From assembly GCA_021846025.1 (NCBI GenBank), contig JAJZDV010000017.1, positions 1-33,756 on the forward strand: 33,756 bases of DNA, in the 5' to 3' direction. The translations under genes and the position numbers were made by a program. Of the stretch, positions 7,794-15,016 are shown one piece after another. Origin of the DNA: Pseudomonadota bacterium (GTDB lineage Bacteria > Pseudomonadota > Gammaproteobacteria > Burkholderiales > Burkholderiaceae_C). A model generated the notes under the pieces. That model did not search any database and was not told the origin of the DNA. It saw nothing but the letters and a program-made list of their open reading frames with translations. Numbering within the stretch: position 1 is the first letter of the stretch; each line of letters starts with the position of its first letter.

Positions 7794-9662
7794 ATGCACG
7801 CGCACGCCGCCGCCGGGCCCCGGGCGCCGAGGGAGGGCGCCGCGCCCCTGCTGGCCCGGGCCGATGCCTGGCTGGGGCACCTGATCGAGGTGCCCGCGGC
7901 GATCGCGGTGGTCGCCGAGGTGGCCATTCTGCTCACCTCGGTGACGTCGCGCTTCGCCTTCGACCATCCGCTGGACTGGAGCGACGAGCTGGCGTCCATC
8001 GTCTTTCTCTGGCTGGCCAGCCTGGGTTCGGCGGTCGCGCTGCGCCGCGGCACCCACATGCGCATGACCGCCCTGGTCACCCGCCTCGGCAAACGAGGGC
8101 GCGCGGCCTGCGACGCCCTGGCGATTGCGGTGCCGTGCCTGTTCCTGCTGATCATGCTGTGGCCGATGTCCCGGTATGCGCAGCAGCAGTGGGTGGTGCT
8201 CACCCCGGCCCTGAGCTGGCATGACAGCTGGCGCGCGGCCGCGGTCCCGGCCGGTGCCGCGCTGATGATCGCCGTCAGCCTGCTGCGCCTGGGCGACCTG
8301 GGTTGGCGCCCGCTGCTGGGTGTGGCCGTCGCGCTGGGCGCGCTGGCGGCCCTGCTCTGGGTCGGCATGCCGATGCTCGCGGCCATCGGCAACTGGAACC
8401 TGCTCGTCTTCTTCGCCCTCCTGCTCGGCGTGGCCGTGCTGCTGGGCGCGCCCATCGCCTTCGCCTTCGGGCTGGCCACCGTCGCCTACCTGCTGTGCAC
8501 GGGGTCCACCCCGCTGCAGGTGATCAGCGGCCGCATGGACGAGGGCATGAGCTCCCTCATCCTGCTCGCGGTGCCGCTGTTCATCCTGCTCGGCCATCTG
8601 GTCGAGATGACGGGCATGGCCAAGGCCATGGTGGACTTCCTGGCCTCGCTGCTCGGCCATGTGCGAGGCGGGCTCAGTTACGTGCTGCTCGGCGCCATGC
8701 TGTTGGTGTCGGGCATCTCGGGCGCGAAGACCGCCGACATGGCGGCCGTGGCGCCGGTGCTGCTGCCCGGCATGAAAAAACGCGGCAACGACGAGGGCGA
8801 GATGATCTCGCTGCTCGCCGCCACCGGCGCCATGGCGGAGACGATTCCGCCGTCGCTCGTGCTCATCACCATCGGCTCGGTCGCGGGCATCTCCATCAGC
8901 GCGCTGTTCACGGCCGGCATCCTGCCGGGCATCGTGCTGGCGCTGGCCCTGGCGATCGTGGCGCGCCAGCGCAGCCGCGAGGTCGTTGCCGGCGTGCGCC
9001 GAGCCTCCGGGCGCGAGATCCTGCGCAGCTTCTGCATCGCGTTTCCCGCGCTGCTGCTGCCCATGCTGGTGCGCGCCGCGGTGGTCGGCGGCGTGGCCAC
9101 GGCCACCGAGGTGTCGACCATCGGCATCGCCTACACCCTGGTCATCGGCTCGCTGCTGTACCGGCGCATGAACTGGCGCCGGCTGTACCCGGCGCTGGTG
9201 GAGACCGCGGCGCTGTCGGGGGCCATCCTGTTCATCATCGGCACCGCCACGGCGATGGCCTGGGCGCTCACGCAATCGGGCTTCTCCGCCAGCCTGGCGC
9301 AGATGATGGCCAACGTGCCGGGCGGTCGTTGGGGATTCCTGGGCATCTCCATCGTCACCTTCATCGTGCTGGGCAGCGTGCTCGAGGGCATTCCGGCGAT
9401 GGTGCTGTTCGCGCCGCTGCTGTTTCCCGTGGCGCGCGAGCTCGGCATCCACGAGGTGCACTACGCCATGGTGGTCATCCTGTCCATGGGCATCGGGCTG
9501 TTCGCGCCGCCCTTCGGCCTGGGCTACTACGCCGCCTGCACCATCGGCGGGGTGAGCCCGGACGTGGCCATGACCCGCATCTGGCCCTACCTCGGGGCGC
9601 TCCTGCTCGGCCTGCTCGTGGTCGCGGCGGTGCCCTGGATCTCCATCGGCTTCCTGCATTGA
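7794..9662 (+). CDS. Fused TRAP permease (DctQ-DctM)
   Basis: 622 residues from ATG 7794. The small-subunit DctQ part (about 20-170) has four membrane helices and the motif DELASIVFLWLASLGSAVALRR. A linker helix joins it to the DctM part (about 195-622), which has about 12 helices and LLAVPLFILLGHLVEMTG, ISGAKTADMAAVAPVLLPGM and ETIPPSLVLITIGS. It imports the ligand delivered by DctP using an ion gradient. An alternative start is GTG 7776, overlapping the dctP stop; it adds 6 residues and would give translational coupling. Fusion of Q and M is common in the family. Confidence 0.92.
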   Translation: MHAHAAAGPRAPREGAAPLLARADAWLGHLIEVPAAIAVVAEVAILLTSVTSRFAFDHPLDWSDELASIVFLWLASLGSAVALRRGTHMRMTALVTRLGKRGRAACDALAIAVPCLFLLIMLWPMSRYAQQQWVVLTPALSWHDSWRAAAVPAGAALMIAVSLLRLGDLGWRPLLGVAVALGALAALLWVGMPMLAAIGNWNLLVFFALLLGVAVLLGAPIAFAFGLATVAYLLCTGSTPLQVISGRMDEGMSSLILLAVPLFILLGHLVEMTGMAKAMVDFLASLLGHVRGGLSYVLLGAMLLVSGISGAKTADMAAVAPVLLPGMKKRGNDEGEMISLLAATGAMAETIPPSLVLITIGSVAGISISALFTAGILPGIVLALALAIVARQRSREVVAGVRRASGREILRSFCIAFPALLLPMLVRAAVVGGVATATEVSTIGIAYTLVIGSLLYRRMNWRRLYPALVETAALSGAILFIIGTATAMAWALTQSGFSASLAQMMANVPGGRWGFLGISIVTFIVLGSVLEGIPAMVLFAPLLFPVARELGIHEVHYAMVVILSMGIGLFAPPFGLGYYAACTIGGVSPDVAMTRIWPYLGALLLGLLVVAAVPWISIGFLH

Positions 9663-9676
9663 ACCGGAGTACACCC

Positions 9677-10531
9677 GTGAGTCTCGTCGCCATCGATCGA
9701 CACGCTGCGCTCGCCGAGCGCGCCTACCACATCCGCCGCCTCGCCTTGCGCATGGGCGAGGTCCAGGGCCAGGGCTACATCGGCCAGGCGCTGGACATCG
9801 CCGACGTGCTGGCGGTGACCTACTTCGGTGCCATGCAACACCGCGCCGACGACCCGAAGTGGGAGGGGCGCGACCGCTTCCTGCTGTCCAACGGCCACTA
9901 CGCCATCGCGCTGTACGCGGCGCTGATCGAGGCCGGCATCGTGCCCGCCGAGGAACTCGAAACCTACGGCAGCGATGACAGCCGCCTGCCGATGTCGGGC
10001 ATGGCCAGCTACACCCCGGGCATGGAGATGTCGGGCGGCTCGCTCGGGCAGGGGCTGGCGATTGCCGTGGGCCATGCGCTGGGCCTCAAGCGCAAGGACT
10101 CGCCGTCCTTCGTCTACACGCTGTTCTCCGACGGCGAGCTCGACGAGGGTTCGACGTGGGAGGCGCTGATGTCGGCCGCCCACTGGAAGCTGGACAACAT
10201 GATCGCCATCGTCGACGTGAACAACCAGCAGGCCGACGGCCCGTCGAGCAAGGTCATGGCCTTCGAGCCGCTGGTCGACAAGATGCAGGCCTTCGGCTGG
10301 TTCACCCAGCGCATCGACGGCAACGACCTCGGCGCCGTGATCGAAGCCTTCGACGAGGCGCGCCGGCATGCCCGGGCGAGGCCGCGCATGATCATCTGCG
10401 ACACCCGCATGGGCCGCGGCGTGCCCTTCCTCGAGCAGCGTGACAAGAACCACTTCATCCGCGTCGACCCGCATGAATGGACGCTCGCGCTCGAGGCCCT
10501 CGACGCCGGCTACGCCAGGAGCCAGGAATGA
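9677..10531 (+). CDS. Transketolase, N-terminal (TPP-binding) subunit
   Basis: 284 residues, the first half of a split transketolase. It starts at GTG 9677 with CCGGAG 8 nt upstream. Motifs: SNGHYAIALYAAL (His74, equivalent to E. coli TktA His66), GGSLGQGLAIAVGHALG, and a thiamine-diphosphate motif beginning SDGELDEG instead of GDG and ending VNN (181-183). By eye alignment, the TktA His26 position (GHPG) reads GYIG and the His100 position (GHPE) reads SGMA. Both donor-site histidines are therefore absent. The gene overlaps the C-terminal subunit by ATGA, consistent with a heteromer. Substrates probably differ from the pentose-phosphate pathway. Confidence 0.88.
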   Translation: MSLVAIDRHAALAERAYHIRRLALRMGEVQGQGYIGQALDIADVLAVTYFGAMQHRADDPKWEGRDRFLLSNGHYAIALYAALIEAGIVPAEELETYGSDDSRLPMSGMASYTPGMEMSGGSLGQGLAIAVGHALGLKRKDSPSFVYTLFSDGELDEGSTWEALMSAAHWKLDNMIAIVDVNNQQADGPSSKVMAFEPLVDKMQAFGWFTQRIDGNDLGAVIEAFDEARRHARARPRMIICDTRMGRGVPFLEQRDKNHFIRVDPHEWTLALEALDAGYARSQE

Positions 10532-11532
10532 ACACCACCACGAAAGAGGCGCCGCAGCGCCTGAAGACCTCGGCGATGATCGCCTCCATCGCCGGCGAGG
10601 GCCAGCGCACGCGCGCCGCGCCGTTCGGCCACGCGCTGGTGAGTCTGGCCGAGCAGCGCCCGGAACTCGTCGGGCTCACCGCGGATTTGGCCAAGTACAC
10701 CGACCTGCACGTGTTCGCGCAGGCTTTCCCCGAGCGCTTCTACCAGATGGGCATGGCCGAGCAACTGCTGATGGGAGCCGCGGCCGGAATGGCCAAGGAG
10801 GGCGCGCTGCCCTTCGTCACCACCTACGCCGTGTTCGCCACGCGGCGCGCCTACGACTTCATGCACCAGGCCATCGCCGAGGACGGCCTGGACGTGAAGA
10901 TCGCCTGCGCGCTGCCCGGGCTGACCACCGGCTACGGCCCCAGTCACCAGGCGGCGGAGGATCTCGCGCTGATGCGCGCCATGCCCGGCATGACCGTGAT
11001 CGATCCCTGCGACGCGCTGGAGATCGAGCAGGCCGTCCCCGCCATCGCCGCCCACAAGGGCCCGGTCTACATGCGCCTGCTGCGCGGGCAGGTGCCGCTG
11101 GTGCTCGACGAATACGGTTACCGATTCCAGCTCGGCAAGGCCGCGCTGCTGCGCGACGGCCGCGACGTGCTGATCGTCTCCTCGGGCATTCTCACCATGC
11201 GCGCGCTGGAGGTGGCGGATGCGCTGCGCGCCGACCGCGTGGACGTGGGCGTGCTGCATGTGCCGACGATCAAGCCCCTGGACGTCGAGACCATCGCGCG
11301 CGAGGCCCGGCGCGAAGGCCGGCTGGTGGTCGTCGCCGAGAACCACAGCGTGATCGGCGGCTTGGGCGAGGCCGTGGCCTCGGCCCTGCTGGAGCAGGGG
11401 ATCGCCCCACGCTTTCGACGCATCGCGCTGCCCGATGCCTTCCTCGACGCCGGAGCCCTGCCCACCCTGCACGATCGTTACGGCATTTCCGTGGCGGCGA
11501 TGCGCGCGAGCATCAAGCGCTGGCTCGATTGA
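10528..11532 (+). CDS. Transketolase, C-terminal subunit
   Basis: 334 residues. It carries the pyrimidine-binding domain with the catalytic Glu78 (MGMAEQLLMGAAAGMA), the TTGYGPSHQAAED segment and a C-terminal domain (VLIVSSG...VVVAENHSVIGGLGEAV) of the transketolase/DXS type. The TktA His461 and Asp469 positions (HDSIG...EDGPTHQ) read PGLTTGYGPSHQ, so only the later His (His140) is kept. The start ATG 10528 overlaps the TkN stop. Precedents for two-subunit transketolases in catabolic operons are AptAB (apulose phosphate) and SqwGH (sulfo-TK pathway). Here no sugar kinase or sulfosugar gene is present. Confidence 0.88.
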   Translation: MNTTTKEAPQRLKTSAMIASIAGEGQRTRAAPFGHALVSLAEQRPELVGLTADLAKYTDLHVFAQAFPERFYQMGMAEQLLMGAAAGMAKEGALPFVTTYAVFATRRAYDFMHQAIAEDGLDVKIACALPGLTTGYGPSHQAAEDLALMRAMPGMTVIDPCDALEIEQAVPAIAAHKGPVYMRLLRGQVPLVLDEYGYRFQLGKAALLRDGRDVLIVSSGILTMRALEVADALRADRVDVGVLHVPTIKPLDVETIAREARREGRLVVVAENHSVIGGLGEAVASALLEQGIAPRFRRIALPDAFLDAGALPTLHDRYGISVAAMRASIKRWLD

Positions 11533-11633
11533 GCCGGCCCGCAGGCTCCCGCACCCGCCGTTTCCTCCCTCTCCTTGCTGGCCGCAGCGTGCCGCCCGGT
11601 CCGGCGTCCCGCAGGCCTTGTGCTGCCATTTCC

Positions 11634-13622
11634 ATGCCCGCTCCGTCGACCCTCGCCAACGCGATCCGCATGCTCGCGATCGATGCCATCGTGCGCGCCA
11701 CCGAAGGCCATCAGGGTGTTCCCCTGGGCATGGCGGAAATCGCCACCGCGCTGTACACACGGCACCTGCGCTTCGATCCTGCCGACCCGACCTGGCCCGA
11801 CCGCGACCGCGTCGTGCTGTCCAACGGGCACGGCTCGATGCTGCTGTACGCGCTGCTGTACCTGACCGGCTACGCGGCGATCGATCTGGCGCAGATCCGC
11901 AGCTTTCGCGAACTCGGCTCGCGTTGCGAGGGGCACCCCGAGATCGCGCCGCAGCACGGCATCGAGGTGACCACCGGACCGCTCGGCCAGGGCATTGCCA
12001 ACGCCCTGGGCATGGCGGTGGCCGAGGCGTTCCTGAACGCGCGCTTCGGCGATGGTCTGGTGCGGCACACGACCTATGCCTTCGTGGGCGACGGCTGCCT
12101 GCAGGAAGGCGTCGGGCAGGAGATGATCTCCCTGGCCGGGCACCTGCGCCTGTCCCGGCTGATCCTGCTGTGGGACGACAACCGCATCACCGACGACGGC
12201 AGCACCGAGCTGTCGATCAGCGAGGATGTCGCCGAGCGCTTTCGCGTCGCGGGCTGGCATGTGATCGAGCTGGACGGGCACGACATCGACGCGGTCGACG
12301 CGGCCTTGCGCGAGGCGCGCCAGGACCCGAGGCCGTCCTTGCTCGCCTGCCGCACGGTCATCGCCAAGGGCATTGCGCGCCTGCAGGGCCAGCGCGGCGG
12401 CCACAGCGCGCGCCTGTATCCGGAGGATGCGGCGGCTGCGCGGGACCTGCTCGGATGGCCCCATGCGCCGTTCGAGATGCCCGAAGCGGTGTTGGAGGCC
12501 TGGCGCGCCGCGGGGCGCCGCGGTGCGCCCGAGCGCGCTGCCTGGAAGACGCGGCGCGACGCGCTGGCGCCGGACGTGCGCGCGGACTTCGAGCGTGAGC
12601 TCGCCGGCGAGCCCGGGCCCGGATGGCGCGAGACCCTGCTCGCCTACAAGCGCGCCGCACTCGGGCGCAGTGACGTTCCGGCGGGGATCCTGATCTCGGC
12701 CGAGATCAACGCGGCGCTTGCCGCTGCGCTGCCCCAGCGCATGGTGGGTTGCGCCGACCTGGAGGCGCCCACCGGCCACAAGCGCGGCCTGCGCGCCTTC
12801 GACGCCCGCGACCGCAGCGGCGCCTACGTGCATTGCGGCGTGCGCGAGCACCTGATGGGCGCGATGGCCAACGGCATGGCCGCGCATGGCGGGGTGATGC
12901 CTCTTGCGGTGACTTACCTCGCCTTTGCCGACTATGAGCGCCCGGCCATGCGCATGGCCGCGCTGATGCGGTTGCCGGTCAAGTTCGTGTTCAGCCACGA
13001 TTCGATCGGCGTCGGCAAGAACGGGCCGACCCACCAACCGGTGGAGATCCTGGCCTCCTTGCGAGCGATGCCCAACATGCTGGTGATGCGCCCGGCCGAC
13101 GCTGTCGAGGCCGCTGAATGCTGGGAGATTGCCCTCGAGCATCGCGAGGGTCCGGTGTCCATGGTGTTCGCGCGGCAGGCGCTGCCGTGCGTGCGTGACG
13201 AGGCCAGCCAGGACAACAGGTCACGCCGCGGGGCCTACGTGCTGGCCGAGGCCCAGGGCGGTCACCGCGAGGTCACGTTGCTAGCCACCGGGTCGGAGGT
13301 TGCTGTGGCGCTGCACGCACGCGCGTCGCTGCAGGCCAGCGGGGTGCCCACTGCGGTGATCTCGATGCCCTGCTGCGAGCGCTTCGACGCACAGGATGCT
13401 GGCTACCGCGCCGCCGTACTGGGCCCCAGCGATGGCGTTCGCGTTGCGGTGGAAGCGGCGGTGCGCTTCGGCTGGGAGCGCTACTTGGGCGTCTGCGGCG
13501 GCTTCGTCGGCATGCGGGGCTTTGGCGCCAGCGGACCGGCCGATGCGCTGTACATGCATTTCGACATCACGCCGCAGGCCGTAGCGGCCGAGGCCCGCCG
13601 CCTGCTCGCCGAGCGCGCTTGA
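11634..13622 (+). CDS. Full-length transketolase with altered acceptor site
   Basis: 662 residues (E. coli TktA 663). Conserved: His26 (GHQG), His66, His101 (GHPE), GDG 152-154 with the DDN end of the TPP motif, Glu405, His455 (SHDSIG), His467 and Arg514. Changed: TktA Asp469, which contacts the acceptor hydroxyl, is Asn463 (GKNGPTHQ). The Arg358-bearing RKAS segment is replaced by ILISAE (about 352-357), and the Ser385 position is Thr (EAPTG). Loss of the phosphate-gripping Arg suggests a non-phosphorylated or otherwise different acceptor. The start ATG 11634 has a weak ribosome site and lies 101 bp after the split subunits; Met14 would be a shorter alternative. Co-transcribed with the TRAP operon. 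Confidence 0.9.
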   Translation: MPAPSTLANAIRMLAIDAIVRATEGHQGVPLGMAEIATALYTRHLRFDPADPTWPDRDRVVLSNGHGSMLLYALLYLTGYAAIDLAQIRSFRELGSRCEGHPEIAPQHGIEVTTGPLGQGIANALGMAVAEAFLNARFGDGLVRHTTYAFVGDGCLQEGVGQEMISLAGHLRLSRLILLWDDNRITDDGSTELSISEDVAERFRVAGWHVIELDGHDIDAVDAALREARQDPRPSLLACRTVIAKGIARLQGQRGGHSARLYPEDAAAARDLLGWPHAPFEMPEAVLEAWRAAGRRGAPERAAWKTRRDALAPDVRADFERELAGEPGPGWRETLLAYKRAALGRSDVPAGILISAEINAALAAALPQRMVGCADLEAPTGHKRGLRAFDARDRSGAYVHCGVREHLMGAMANGMAAHGGVMPLAVTYLAFADYERPAMRMAALMRLPVKFVFSHDSIGVGKNGPTHQPVEILASLRAMPNMLVMRPADAVEAAECWEIALEHREGPVSMVFARQALPCVRDEASQDNRSRRGAYVLAEAQGGHREVTLLATGSEVAVALHARASLQASGVPTAVISMPCCERFDAQDAGYRAAVLGPSDGVRVAVEAAVRFGWERYLGVCGGFVGMRGFGASGPADALYMHFDITPQAVAAEARRLLAERA

Positions 13623-13638
13623 GCCTGCACAGGCAGGC
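13623..13638 (+). terminator. Hairpin directly after the transketolase stop
   Basis: GCCTGC (13623-13628) pairs with GCAGGC (13633-13638) around an ACAG loop, directly after the TGA. No T-run follows, so it is at best a weak or factor-assisted terminator of the operon. Confidence 0.35.
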
Positions 13639-14196
13639 CACGCATCGTCTTCTCGATCGGCAAGCCCTGTGGCTTCGGCGGTCACGGTGCGTCGTCCGTG
13701 GTGTGCTGACGCGTGGGCTTGCGACCTTCGCGTCTTGAGCCGGTGCCAATTGAGCCGGTGCCAATAGAGCCGGTGCCAATGGGCGTTTCGAAGGGCTGAC
13801 GGATGCTGCGGTTTCGCGGCAAACCGGCAGCGTCCAGCGTCAATGACGCTTCGGCGCGTTTCCTTCGGCGCGTTCCCCGTGACGTCCACGGGACGCCACC
13901 CCGGCTGGGCTGGCGCGGAACGGTGAGCTTGCCCGCGCAGGCATGCAGCCTCGTGTGGGCAGACTTGGCCGCAGCAGGGGGCGGCGTCTTGGAGGCGGGG
14001 AGCAACCGCATGCCGCGACCGTGGCGACGCAGCGCGGCACGGCCTTGAGCGCAGGCACAACCCGGCTGTCGCGCCGGGTTCGTCGTGTCTGCGGCGCCGG
14101 GCCATTCCGGTGCCATCCCCCGCACAGCCCCTGCATGGACGCTCCGACCTGTCGGGCAAGGTGGCCCAGCGTCGCAACGGGCGCGACCTGCGCGTG
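13639..14196. other. Intergenic region without a convincing gene
   Basis: About 560 bp between the transketolase operon and the GntR gene. Open frames occur on both strands but none has a ribosome site or a recognisable product. It contains the 15-bp tandem repeats at 13736-13780, a short direct repeat TTCGGCGCGTT near 13852-13875, and a hairpin AACCCGGC (14059-14066)/GCCGGGTT (14073-14080) that may end the gntR transcript. It may be the scar where two separately acquired cassettes meet. Confidence 0.5.
13736..13780. repeat. Three 15-bp tandem repeats
   Basis: TGAGCCGGTGCCAAT occurs twice without a gap (13736-13750, 13751-13765) and a third time with one change at its first base (13766-13780). 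The period is a multiple of three, but I see no supported reading frame using it. Slippage expansion or a binding-site array are both possible. Confidence 0.8.
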
Positions 14197-14874
14197 CTAC
14201 GCGCTGTCCTTGGTCACCGCGACCAGGCGCTCGTAGCCTTGGCCGACATGGCTGCGCATGGCCTGCGCCGCCCGTGCCGGGTCGCCGGTCGCCAGCGCCT
14301 CGACAATCGCCCTGTGCTCGTCCTGCGAAGCGTGGCTCTCGTGCGTCACGGAAAAATAGCGCCGGCGCAGCAAGTGCATGCGGTCGATGATGCGACGGTA
14401 GAACTCGAGGAGCGTGGCATTGCCGGCGAATTCGACGATGCGGTCGTGAAAGTCGATGTTCAGTTCGAAGTAATCCACCATGTCGCTGCGCTCTGCGGCT
14501 GCGTCCAGGCGCTGCAGCCAGCTGCGCAGTTCCTCGAGCTGGATCGCCTGGATACGCGGCGCCAGAAGCCGCCCGGTGGTTTCGTCGAGGGCAGCGCGCA
14601 GCGCGTAGAGTTCGCGCGCTTCGACTTCGCCGATTTCGCGCACGAAGACCCCGCGGTTCTTTTCCAGCTTCACCAGACCATCGGCCTCGAGACTGCGAAA
14701 GGCCTCGCGGATCGGTGCCCGGCTGACCTTGAAGCGCTGCGCAAAGTTCTGTTCGTTGAGCTTGTCGCCGGCGGCCAGTTGGCCGCTCTTGATGAGGCGC
14801 AGGATCTCCTCGCGCACCAGGTCGGAAACCGATCGTGTCTGAAGGATCTGGAGGTTGCTGAGAGCCGTGGTCAT
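14197..14874 (-). CDS. GntR-family regulator, FadR/FCD subgroup
   Basis: 225 residues. The N-terminal winged HTH (about 15-75) has LVREEILRLIKSGQL, FAQRFKVSRAPIREAFRSLE and LVKLEKNRGVFV. The C-terminal FCD domain (about 85-215) has ELYALRAALDE, NIDFHDRIVEFAGN, DEHRAIVEAL and RSHV, with the Asp/His residues that usually bind a metal and a carboxylate effector. The start is ATG 14874 with AGGGAAG upstream. It is divergent from the PrpD/MFS/dehydrogenase operon, which it most likely represses until a carboxylate inducer binds. Alternative open frames across it are shadows. Confidence 0.92.
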   Translation of the reverse strand: MTTALSNLQILQTRSVSDLVREEILRLIKSGQLAAGDKLNEQNFAQRFKVSRAPIREAFRSLEADGLVKLEKNRGVFVREIGEVEARELYALRAALDETTGRLLAPRIQAIQLEELRSWLQRLDAAAERSDMVDYFELNIDFHDRIVEFAGNATLLEFYRRIIDRMHLLRRRYFSVTHESHASQDEHRAIVEALATGDPARAAQAMRSHVGQGYERLVAVTKDSA

Positions 14875-14936
14875 GCACTTCCCTGGACGTCACCCGGGCC
14901 GCTCCCGAGGATGTGCGAATCGTAGCGTGAAGAAAG

Positions 14937-14982
14937 TTCGACGATCGGACAATGCTCATGTAATATTGTCGACAATCGACAA
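14937..14982. promoter_or_regulatory. GntR operator overlapping the promoter of the PrpD operon
   Basis: ATTGTCGACAAT (14965-14976) is a perfect 12-bp palindrome and overlaps a second inverted repeat TTGTCG-N5-CGACAA (14966-14982). A related GGACAAT half-site occurs at 14947-14953. The TNGTNNNACNA-like pattern suits FadR-type GntR proteins. A -10-like TAATAT (14961-14966) with TTCGAC (14937-14942) upstream on the plus strand would place the operator over the transcription start, i.e. repression. The next gene begins at 15017. Confidence 0.6.
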
Positions 14983-15016
14983 ATAGTCCATGCATCCGTC
15001 TTCAGGAGTTCCGCCC

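Noticed and set aside
7704-9674. Long minus-strand open frame (over 650 codons) opposite the TRAP permease
   Set aside because: Composition is His/Gln/Arg/Gly-rich as expected for the antisense of a GC-rich hydrophobic protein gene. No domain or ribosome site; the plus strand encodes a clear DctQM.
8303-9676. Upstream part of the frame that continues into the TkN gene
   Set aside because: Out of frame with DctQM and Arg/Ala/His-rich. The real start is GTG 9677 with a proper ribosome site.
11478-13142. Minus-strand frame opposite the full-length transketolase
   Set aside because: Antisense shadow without motifs; transketolase motifs on the plus strand are continuous.
13736-13780. CRISPR array
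   Set aside because: The units are 15 bp and directly adjacent without spacers; no cas gene is in the window.
13682-14995. 437-codon minus-strand frame that includes the 15-bp repeats (GTGSI repeats)
   Set aside because: It overlaps the gntR gene in another frame and the operator region, with no ribosome site. The repeat peptide is a by-product of the DNA repeat.
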